A stretch of 64,000 nt of DNA, from the NCBI RefSeq assembly GCF_000744225.1, contig NZ_JQLN01000007.1, forward strand, positions 744,001-808,000, given 5' to 3'. Made by a program: the position numbers and the translations under genes. The stretch is from Kitasatospora mediocidica KCTC 9733 (GTDB lineage: Bacteria > Actinomycetota > Actinomycetes > Streptomycetales > Streptomycetaceae). Below the pieces are notes generated by a model that searched no databases, was not told the DNA's origin, and saw nothing but the letters and a program-made list of their open reading frames with translations. Below, piece after piece: positions 7,882-14,435 of this stretch. How positions within the stretch are numbered: position 1 is the stretch's first letter; every line of letters starts with the position of its first letter.

Positions 7882-8532
7882 TCACATTCGGGATCTCAGC
7901 ACGTCGACCCCACAGCCGGGGGCGAAGGGGTCGAAGCCGTACTCGATCAGCCAGCGAACTGCCAGCAGGCTTCGCAACGACCACCACGCGTGGATCACGT
8001 CGAGGTCGACGTCGGTGCCATAGCCGGCGATGACGTCGTCGAGGTGCTCCTCGTGTCCGAGCGTGAAGGTGGCGAGGTCGTACAGGGCGTCACCCTGGCC
8101 CGCCTCGGACCAGTCGATGATGCCGGTGACCTCGCCGCCGTCGACGAAGACGTGCGCGATCTGCAGGTCGCCGTGCGTGAACGCCGGATTCCACAGGCGG
8201 AGCGCCGCCTCGGCGACCTGGCGGGTCGACAGTGCGGGCATGGTGAACTCCCCGAGCGGGACGGCATAGCGCCAAGCAGTGTCCCGCGCTTGGCAGGCCT
8301 GGACAATCGCGGCGGGTTCCTCTGTCAGCTCTACGCCGAGGGTGTCGGCGGCGGCGTCGAAGTGGAACTTCACCAGCAGCCGTGAATCGAACAGCCAGAA
8401 GTCGAAGCCGGGCAGCCCGAGTTCGAGCGGGCAGACGGGCGATCTGGAGGTTCGGATCACTGCGGCCGCTGACCTCGACCGGGCTGCCAACCTGTTCCGG
8501 GCCGGTTTCGACACTCGCTGAGTACCCCTCAA
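7882..8532 (-). pseudogene. Chimeric remnant: DUF6879 C-terminus joined to phosphotransferase C-lobe
   Basis: One open frame of 216 codons contains two unrelated pieces. Residues 43-97 (FDFWLFDSRLLVKFHFDA to YAVPLGEF) look like the C-terminal part of DUF6879 proteins, which usually pair with XRE/DUF397 genes. From residue 98 (about position 8241) it reads as the C-lobe of an APH-type phosphotransferase: FTHGDLQ, then GIIDWSEAGQGDALYDLATF. The kinase N-lobe is missing, and the catalytic-loop Asn expected after HGD is His (HGDLQIAH). I read this as a recombination scar rather than a working enzyme. Confidence 0.6.
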
Positions 8533-8610
8533 AGGGGCGATCCCGCGCAGCCGGGAACGCCTGCGGAGCTCCGGCCGGGCCCTTCTGGTTCAAGAAGGGC
8601 CCGGCTTGGA

Positions 8611-8790
8611 CTACATCAAGTGCACCTCGACACTGAAACCCTTGGCCAGGACCGAGTTCAGGTGCCCGGCATGGGCACCCAGGTACTGACGGGCTGCGCT
8701 CGATTCGGCGCTCAGCTCGAGAAGGACATAGTCCTGCGCATCCTCTGTGTCCTGCCCGCAGACGCAGCAGCGAAGCCGCTGGCTGGACAT
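8611..8790 (-). CDS. Small Cys-rich hypothetical protein
   Basis: 59 aa, MSSQRLRCCVCGQDTEDAQD at the start, with a CCVC cluster that could bind zinc and a conserved-looking tail (AHAGHLNSVLAKGFSVEV). AGGTGGAAG precedes the ATG. It lies just downstream of the interrupted T7SS gene on the same strand, so an immunity role was considered, but the sequence looks more like a free-standing small protein. Function unknown. Confidence 0.45.
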   Translation of the reverse strand: MSSQRLRCCVCGQDTEDAQDYVLLELSAESSAARQYLGAHAGHLNSVLAKGFSVEVHLM

Positions 8791-8844
8791 GCTTCCACCT
8801 ACCACGCCGTTATTCAATCCCACTCGCCCCTCTCGACCTTTCCG

Positions 8845-9516
8845 TCAACATAGCTCTGCTTTCGCGTCCTTCAGTACGGTAGTAGGTTTGCCCGTCGGAT
8901 TCGATATATCGCAAATGACAACGTCGCAGGTCCCATTTCCGTTGTCGAGGACTTTGACTATTTGTCCGTCGCCCTGAATATACATATCGCCGTTGTCCCA
9001 GACGTGGCCCACGTCGACTCCGCGCTCGCTGACCCGGCCAGTCCCGTGGATATCCCGGGCCGTCGTATTGCCACCGCCGCCACCGCCGCTATCGGAGTTC
9101 ATGTTGACGCGATCCGAACCCGCCGCGTCCTTGCCGATGTTCATCGCGCCCATGCTCATGAGGCCGGCGCCGGTCGCGATAGCGCCGGCTGAGACCACGT
9201 TGGCAGGGACCCCGATGACTGCGCCGACTCCGGTTGCGTCCAGTGCGACGCCGAGCACCTCGCCGCCAGCACCGACGGACGCCAACGCCAGACCGCCGGC
9301 CATCTCGGCCACCGAGCCCGGATCGTGCAACATGGCATTTCCGACGGAGGCCACGTCGCCCAGTGCCGTCTCGCCGAATTCCTTGGCGACATGGCCGGCA
9401 CCGGAGAAGAAGCCGCCGATGCCGTCTCCGACCTGCGACCAGAAGCCTGGCTTGGCAGGGGCCTTGTCGCGGGCCCTTCCGACGGCAGCCTCCGCAGTCT
9501 TTCCGGCACCGTCCAA
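8845..9516 (-). pseudogene. C-terminal part of a T7SS effector-like gene, cut off by an in-frame TAG
   Basis: Continues in the same reading frame as the upstream gene, directly after its TAG (9517-9519); the first codon here is TTG. It contains a Lys/Ala-rich link, a Gly/Ala-rich hydrophobic region (residues 40-125) like the membrane-active middle of polymorphic toxins, a poly-Gly hinge, and a C-terminal domain of about 75 residues (RDIHGTGRVSERGVDVGHVW to the end). That domain has the length and position of a toxin tip, perhaps DUF4258/BECR-like, but I cannot name it. TTG is a weak start, so without readthrough this part is probably silent. Confidence 0.6.
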
Positions 9517-9897
9517 CTAACTCAGTGCGCTGTTTAACGTGTCCTGAGCGGCTTGGTGGTTGGCGTCGCCGGAGGCCCAGAGATTGATCGCCTCAGTCGC
9601 CTGGCCCTGGGCCCAAGTGAGCGTCGGCGCATAGACGCCCAGTGCAGCCGCTGCGTCGTGGAACGCATCACCGGCGTCCAGCCACTTGCTCGGCTGGCCG
9701 TGGAAGACCTTGCGGAACGCGTCGGCGGCGTCTCCGCTCCAACCGTCAGTGGTATCTATGCGTTTCAGGCCCTCGCCGGCCAAGTGCAGCAGGTCGCCGT
9801 ACGACTTCAACGAGGCCTGGGTATGCGCGATCACGGCGGCGTCGCCGGGGACCAGGGCCTTCGGGTCAGTGGTCTGGCCGAGTTCCGCCATCGTCAC
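9517..9897 (-). CDS. N-terminal T7SS domain, truncated by an in-frame TAG
   Basis: 126 aa with a WXG motif (TTDGWSGDAADAFRKVF) in a helical hairpin, the export domain found at the N-terminus of streptomycete T7SS polymorphic toxins. The frame is closed by TAG after QDTLNSALS and then resumes without a shift as LDGAGKTAEAAVG, so the ancestral protein had about 349 residues; a CAG-to-TAG change is the simplest explanation. As it stands it encodes only the export domain. It is 18 bases downstream of a small helical partner gene. Confidence 0.65.
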   Translation of the reverse strand: MTMAELGQTTDPKALVPGDAAVIAHTQASLKSYGDLLHLAGEGLKRIDTTDGWSGDAADAFRKVFHGQPSKWLDAGDAFHDAAAALGVYAPTLTWAQGQATEAINLWASGDANHQAAQDTLNSALS

Positions 9898-9915
9898 TTC
9901 TCCCCCGGGTCATTG

Positions 9916-10191
9916 CTACCTGTGAGGATCTGGTTGAGCTGGCCGGTCGGCGTTGACATTCGCCGTCAGCCGGGTCGCGATCTGCTCACCGTCCTTCGCA
10001 AGGTTGTCGACGCCGCGCTGCCACCGGCCCAAGAAGTCCGACAGCGTGCTCGCGAGTGCACGGTGGCCGATGGCCGACTCGTCATGGGGTATAGCGCTGA
10101 CCTTTTGGACGCAAGTCTGGTCAAGCGTCGCATTCACCCCCGAAGCAGCTTCCGTCAACGCTTGTAGATCCACGTGATAATCACCGGCCAT
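9916..10191 (-). CDS. WXG100-like small helical protein
   Basis: 91 aa, MAGDYHVDLQALTEAASGVN at the start, two predicted helices, no strict WXG (the turn may be at FLGRWQRG). Length and position, first gene of the reverse pair with the interrupted effector, fit a T7SS co-substrate or chaperone. Assignment is by context and helix pattern. Confidence 0.55.
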   Translation of the reverse strand: MAGDYHVDLQALTEAASGVNATLDQTCVQKVSAIPHDESAIGHRALASTLSDFLGRWQRGVDNLAKDGEQIATRLTANVNADRPAQPDPHR

Positions 10192-10424
10192 GGCGGCTCC
10201 CCCTACCTGCCGACTTCCCCGTCCGGCTCATCCTAACCTCGGCCCTGCAGGATGGCCCGTCAGTTGGCTCACGGACCCCTTCTGCACTGCACGAATCGCC
10301 AGTTGAGGGTCAAGGCATGGCTGATCAGAGTTACCCGCAGCGCGCTACCGGCGGCAGCTGGTCAGCAGGTCCCGCGCGCTCGGTGCCGATCGCGCTCTGG
10401 ACGTCGAGGTGTCAGCAGCCCGGC

Positions 10425-10574
10425 CATGAGCGACTCACAGCAGCTTTCGACAACTATGCCGCGTGCTGGTCGGCCGACCCCGGCGAGCGGCTCGCCGTGC
10501 TCGGCGCGGTCGCGGTCAAGGACGTCGCCTATCGGGACCCGGGCACGGAGGTGGGCGGGCTGATCGGGTCGGCT
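10425..10574 (+). pseudogene. Fragment of an NTF2/SnoaL-like protein
   Basis: About 50 codons in one forward frame (AAFDNYAACWSADPGERLAV, then DVAYRDPGTEVGG) look like the N-terminal helix and loop of SnoaL/NTF2-fold proteins. No good start is present and homology stops at about 10574, where it runs antisense into the PPOX gene. The remaining sequence of the 10192-10528 gap shows nothing I can name. Confidence 0.45.
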
Positions 10575-11563
10575 GCGGATATCGGGCCGGGGGCGGGTGG
10601 ATTGAACTTCGAGTACTCGGCCCTGGTCCAGCGCAGCGGGCTGGCTTGCGGGGTCGCCACCACCTCCATCACGGTGAACTCCACCAGCCGTTCGGCGCCC
10701 GGCACTTCGGCGGCGTGCCGCTCGTCCCAGTCGGTGCGGGCGGTGCCGGTGAGCTGGAGCGTGTCACCGCTCGCCCAGTCGACGAAGAGCAGTCCGGCGG
10801 CCGGGTTCTCGGCCAGGTTGCCGAGCGTGCAGAACATCGCGTTGCCCAGGTAGTCCGGCCAGCGCAGCCGCCGGGCGTCGCGCAGCTGCACGAAGCCCGG
10901 GCTGCCGCCGCGGTGCGAGGCGTCCACGTCGCCGTGCCGGTCGGCAGTGGCGACGAAGAAGGTGCCGGCCCGCCGGATCAGCTCCTGCTGATCCGGCGTC
11001 AGTTCCGAGCCGCGCAGCGGGACGCCGGGCGTGCTGCCCGGCTCGACCCAGGGCTCCCGGCCCTGGATGTACTTGGGGCAGTTGGAGAAGACCTCGTCGA
11101 GCTCGACCCGCAGGCCGGGGCCCGCAGTGGGCCGCGCCCGGCCGTTCATCCGCATCCGGCGCCGGCGGGCGGGCTGCAGGGCGATCATCCCGACCCGGAC
11201 GGGCCCGGACAGCGCCGCCGCCAGCGGATCACCGGCCACCGGCCGCGCGGCGATCGCCACCGCGTCCGACGACTCGCCATCGCTCATGGTGCCGGGCGCG
11301 CCCGGCTCGGCGCGCAGGAAACCCGGTGGTCCGGTCAGCAGACTCGCCCAGAGCCGACCGCCCCGGTCGGCGGCGCCGACCACCAGCATCGGCTGCTCGG
11401 TGAGGAATCGGGCGGCCACCGGCGGGATCCGCCGACTGCGGCTCGGGCCCGAGTAGCCGGGCCGGTCGAACCCGGCCCGGCGGCGGACCGCCAGCTCGCC
11501 CGGGACGGCCACGGGGGCAGCGCCGGATACGGGTGCGGGAACGGGGGTGGTGTGCGGACTCAT
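10529..11563 (-). CDS. Pyridoxamine 5'-phosphate oxidase-fold FMN protein
   Basis: 344 aa. The C-terminal half has the split-barrel flavin-binding pattern (FFVATADRHGDVDASHRGGS, LGNAMFCTLGNLAENPAAGL, DTLQLTGTARTDW). It belongs to the large PNPOx-like subgroup whose substrates are mostly unknown. The last 20 residues or so (after SKFNPPAPG) are antisense to an NTF2-like remnant, so the original C-terminus may have been altered by a deletion next to the gene. It lies 24 bases downstream of the VOC gene and is probably co-transcribed with it. Confidence 0.7.
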   Translation of the reverse strand: MSPHTTPVPAPVSGAAPVAVPGELAVRRRAGFDRPGYSGPSRSRRIPPVAARFLTEQPMLVVGAADRGGRLWASLLTGPPGFLRAEPGAPGTMSDGESSDAVAIAARPVAGDPLAAALSGPVRVGMIALQPARRRRMRMNGRARPTAGPGLRVELDEVFSNCPKYIQGREPWVEPGSTPGVPLRGSELTPDQQELIRRAGTFFVATADRHGDVDASHRGGSPGFVQLRDARRLRWPDYLGNAMFCTLGNLAENPAAGLLFVDWASGDTLQLTGTARTDWDERHAAEVPGAERLVEFTVMEVVATPQASPLRWTRAEYSKFNPPAPGPISAADPISPPTSVPGSR

Positions 11564-11587
11564 GACGCGCTCCCGGTGGCCGGCCGA

Positions 11588-12058
11588 TTAGAAGAAGCCG
11601 CAGGTCGGCGCGGAGCCGTTGGGTGCGGCGGCGTCGTGCGCGTGGACGCCGCGCGGGGTGAAGACCTCCAGCCGGATCCCGTCCGGGTCGGTGAAGAAGA
11701 CGCCGCCGGAGTCGGCCCCCTCGCGGTGCGGGACCACGCCCTCGTACGCGAACTCGGCGCCGAGCTCCCGCAACACCCGCTCGATCTCGCGCACCTCCGC
11801 CACCCCGTCGACCTGGAAGGAGAGGTGGTGCAGGCCGGGCGCGCCGGTGGCGAAGACGCCCTCGCTCTGCTGCCAGAGCGTGACCAAGGGCTGCCCGTCC
11901 CGGCCGAGGAACGCGAAACGGTGCGCGCCCTCGGTGCCCTCGGAGACCAGCTCGAAGCCGAGAACGCGCTGGTAGAAGGCGCGGGAGCGGTCCAGATCGG
12001 TGACGTTCAGCCCGATGTGGCCGGTCCGCACGGACGGGTGAATGGCGACCTCTGTCAT
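11588..12058 (-). CDS. VOC-family (glyoxalase/dioxygenase fold) protein
   Basis: 156 aa, one vicinal-oxygen-chelate domain with two beta-alpha-beta modules: HIGLNVTDLDRSRAFYQRVL at residue 14 and LHHLSFQVDGVAEVREIERV at residue 75, ending GVFFTDPDGIRLEVFTP. His14, His77 and the Glu in RLEVF are the likely metal ligands. Used by glyoxalases, dioxygenases and antibiotic-sequestering proteins; which of these it is cannot be told. First gene of a reverse pair with the PNPOx-like gene, divergent from the CGNR regulator. Confidence 0.75.
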   Translation of the reverse strand: MTEVAIHPSVRTGHIGLNVTDLDRSRAFYQRVLGFELVSEGTEGAHRFAFLGRDGQPLVTLWQQSEGVFATGAPGLHHLSFQVDGVAEVREIERVLRELGAEFAYEGVVPHREGADSGGVFFTDPDGIRLEVFTPRGVHAHDAAAPNGSAPTCGFF

Positions 12059-12096
12059 GGAGCACCTCCATCGTCGAGCCCGGACCACGACCGGGC

Positions 12097-12131
12097 TAAC
12101 TATTGTTACCGAGTATGGGGGTTAGATAACC
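12097..12131. promoter_or_regulatory. Two inverted repeats in a divergent promoter
   Basis: TAAC-N4-GTTA (12097-12108) and GGTTA-GA-TAACC (12120-12131) share the TAAC/GTTA core and sit between divergent VOC and CGNR genes. They are a candidate operator for the CGNR protein or an unseen regulator, and the region is AT-richer than its surroundings. Confidence 0.45.
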
Positions 12132-12197
12132 AGGGCGTCAACCGGTCGTGAGTCGGATGCCGGTTAGAATCGAGGCCAGTCCAGGAGAGGAGGGCCG

Positions 12198-12755
12198 ATG
12201 GCCCCGGAAGCGCAGCCCGTCGACCCCCGCCCGCTCCCGGGCGAGCCGCTCTCGCTGGACCTGCTCAACACCCGCTGGAACAACGGCGGCAACCCGCGCG
12301 ACCTGCTGGACTCACTCGACGGGCTCGCGCTCTGGCTGACTCTGAACGACTTCGCCGACCAGGTCCCCGCCGACCGGGCCACCCTGGACGCGCTGCTCGC
12401 CACCCGGGCCGCGCTCGCGCGGCTGATCGACGACCACGACACCTCACCCGAGGCCCGCGCGGCGCTCAACGAGGTGCTCGCGCACGGCGCAATCCGCCGC
12501 ACACTGGCGGCCGACGGCCCGCAGGCGCGGATCGAGACCGACAGCCCCGCCTGGCTGCCGGCCTGGAGCGCCGCCGTGGACTACCTGCGCCTGCTGGCCG
12601 AAGCGCCGGACCGGATCCGCTCCTGCGCGAGCGAGGCCTGCGTCGTGCGCTTCTACGACACCTCGAAGAACGGCACCCGCCGCTGGCACTCGATGGCGAC
12701 CTGCGGAAACCGGGCCAAGGCCTCCCGCCACTACGAGCGAGCCAAGCAGGCCTGA
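12198..12755 (+). CDS. ABATE/CGNR zinc-finger transcription regulator
   Basis: 185 aa. The N-terminal ABATE (stress-induced regulator) domain begins LSLDLLNTRWNNGG, and the C-terminal CGNR zinc finger reads IRSCASEACVVRFYDTSKNG then MATCGNRAKASRHYER. The two paired Cys and the CGNR motif are intact, so DNA binding is likely. It is divergent from the VOC/PNPOx pair with inverted repeats in between, and probably controls that pair. Confidence 0.8.
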   Translation: MAPEAQPVDPRPLPGEPLSLDLLNTRWNNGGNPRDLLDSLDGLALWLTLNDFADQVPADRATLDALLATRAALARLIDDHDTSPEARAALNEVLAHGAIRRTLAADGPQARIETDSPAWLPAWSAAVDYLRLLAEAPDRIRSCASEACVVRFYDTSKNGTRRWHSMATCGNRAKASRHYERAKQA

Positions 12756-12828
12756 CGGACCATCGGCGCGGCTGCGAAAGCTGGTCCGCCGCGAGCAGCG
12801 CGCATTGCTCCTGCTGACGGACGATCAC

Positions 12829-13071
12829 CTACCGGCGATCACGCCCCCAACCGGCAGTCCGATCAATGGGCTGCGACTGCTGGAGGAGGTGGTCCGCCTT
12901 GCCCGCCTTGATGGCGAGGATCAGGGCGCGGAGGGCTTCGGCCGAGTCGGTGAGGCAGTGGTCCTCCTGGCCGTTGACGGCGATGTAGCCGTTGCCTACT
13001 GCGTCGGTACCGAGGCGGAAGCATGAGTTGCCTTCGGCGCAGAAGGGATCTTCCCAGGTGATCACGAGCAT
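12829..13071 (-). CDS. DUF397-like small protein without an XRE partner
   Basis: 80 aa, MLVITWEDPFCAEGNSCFRL, then SAEALRALILAIKAG; the pattern of Trp, GxSC and a final helix is like the small DUF397 proteins that accompany XRE regulators in streptomycetes. No XRE gene is next to it here, and its 5' end overlaps a metallo-beta-lactamase remnant on the other strand. Possibly an orphan left by rearrangement. Confidence 0.5.
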   Translation of the reverse strand: MLVITWEDPFCAEGNSCFRLGTDAVGNGYIAVNGQEDHCLTDSAEALRALILAIKAGKADHLLQQSQPIDRTAGWGRDRR

Positions 13072-13312
13072 CGAAACCGACGTCGGAGCCGTGGACCCCG
13101 AGACCGAGGGCCACTACCGCCCCCAACGCAGGTCGCTCGAAGAGGCCCTCGCGGCTGCGGGAGCCACCCTCGCGGACGTCTCCCTGGTCGCGAACTGCCA
13201 CCTCCACTTCGACCACTGCGGCGGAAACCCCCTGCTGGGCGGCACGCCGATCCTGGTGCAGGCCGCAGAGTTGGCCGCCGCGCGCCGAGGCGGCTACACG
13301 CTAGTGCTCTGA
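13059..13312 (+). pseudogene. Metallo-beta-lactamase-fold hydrolase fragment
   Basis: About 84 codons. VANCHLHFDHCGGNPLLGG holds the HxHxDH zinc motif of lactonase-like MBL hydrolases, preceded by a typical helix (RSLEEALAAAGATLADVSLV). The N-terminal strand region and everything beyond the first helix after the motif (the remaining zinc ligands) are missing, and the frame ends at GGYTLVL. Not functional by itself. Confidence 0.6.
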
Positions 13313-13403
13313 CCAACAAGGTTCGCCGGGGTGGTGGCGGCTCGTTCTGTGGTGGCTACGTAAGCCAGTTGAAATCGGTGGTCACGGCGGTAGGGTGCCA
13401 TCC

Positions 13404-13955
13404 GTGATCGAGCTCGACTGGTTCGAAGAGGATGAGGAAGACGACCTCAGCCAGGCAGAGCGTGCCTTCCTGGCGCTTCTGCGCATGAGGGCCAGGACCT
13501 GGTCCTGCGGGCCACAGAACACGGAGCTTGTGAAGCCTGCGGACGGTTGCCGGTGTTGGCGGGCCGTGCTGGACCTCAGCGTCGAGATGGAGCCCAGGGG
13601 CCTCGGCTTGGTCACGGTCGGAGTGTGCTTCGACGGCACCAGCATCCGGTGCAGCGAAGTTCACAACCAGTCGTACTATCCCCGGCCGGACGATCAGTCA
13701 CGAGTGGAAGTGGTCGAAGCGACGGGCACCCCACAGGGCCTGGCCGAGATCGCGGCGGAGTGGTTCGAGCGGATCCTGGTCCGGCCGGTGGAGCGGCGCG
13801 AGTGGTGGTCGGATGGCGCTCTCACGTACGACTACGTTTTCGCGGACACCGGGACCGGGCTGGTGCTCGGCGGTGTCGCGGGCCCGGAGAGGTTCCGCCG
13901 TCCGCCGGATCGCATCATCCACGCCCGCGGGCATGCCGCTCACCCAAGGGACTGA
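13404..13955 (+). CDS. Hypothetical protein
   Basis: 183 aa from GTG (VIELDWFEEDEEDD), with AGGG eight bases upstream; another in-frame GTG lies at 13395. An acidic N-terminus leads into an alpha/beta domain with several Trp residues (AAEWFERILVRPVERREWWS). I recognise no family. The gene is squeezed between an MBL fragment and an IS630 remnant, so its surroundings are rearranged, but its frame is intact. Confidence 0.5.
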   Translation: MIELDWFEEDEEDDLSQAERAFLALLRMRARTWSCGPQNTELVKPADGCRCWRAVLDLSVEMEPRGLGLVTVGVCFDGTSIRCSEVHNQSYYPRPDDQSRVEVVEATGTPQGLAEIAAEWFERILVRPVERREWWSDGALTYDYVFADTGTGLVLGGVAGPERFRRPPDRIIHARGHAAHPRD

Positions 13956-13966
13956 ACGTCCGCGGC

Positions 13967-14280
13967 TCACACGTGCTGCGGCCGTCCGCCCCAGCGCAAG
14001 CCCTTCTCGCTGCGGATTCGGGCGCGTTCCTTGCGCTGGGCGGCCAGGACCTCGGGGTGGCGGGCGTTAGCGTTGCGCCAGCGCAGGTAGGCGTGCAAGG
14101 CGCGGGCCTGAACCGGGTGGTTCGGATGGTTGGGGTTGGCCAGGGTGAACTGTCTCAGCGGTCCGAAGTGCGCCTCGATCGGGTTCGCCCAGGATGCGTT
14201 CGTCGGGGTGAAACACAAGGTGGACGTTGTTGTTCTTCGCCCAGCGCAGGATCCTCTTGCTGCTGCGGTGGGTTCGCCTG
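13967..14280 (-). mobile_element. IS630-type transposase C-terminal remnant
   Basis: The segment TPTNASWANPIEAHFGPLRQ is typical of the last part of the DDE domain of IS630-family transposases (the final Glu is present). The N-terminal two thirds are absent. Just upstream the reading frame shifts: another frame reads RILRWAKNNNVHLVFHPDE over about 14195-14260, so the remnant also carries a frameshift. No terminal repeats were found around it. Confidence 0.65.
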
Positions 14281-14385
14281 ACGCCGGCGCGTGCAACGGG
14301 CGGGGGTTGCTGCTGGTCGAGGCGCTCAGTGACGTCTGGGGTGTCGTTCCGCGACCGACGCGTGGGAAGTCCGTGGTCGCAGGGA

Positions 14386-14422
14386 AGCGGCTGCCCTGAC
14401 CGGAGGGGGCAGGGCAGCCGCT
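14386..14422. terminator. Terminator hairpin after the fad operon
   Basis: Arms 14386-14398 and 14410-14422 form a perfect 13-bp GC-rich stem with an 11-base loop, 14 bases beyond the stop of the reverse-strand fadB-like gene. No T-run; GC-rich hairpins of this kind are usual streptomycete terminators. Confidence 0.7.
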
Positions 14423-14435
14423 CAGCTGGACGAGA

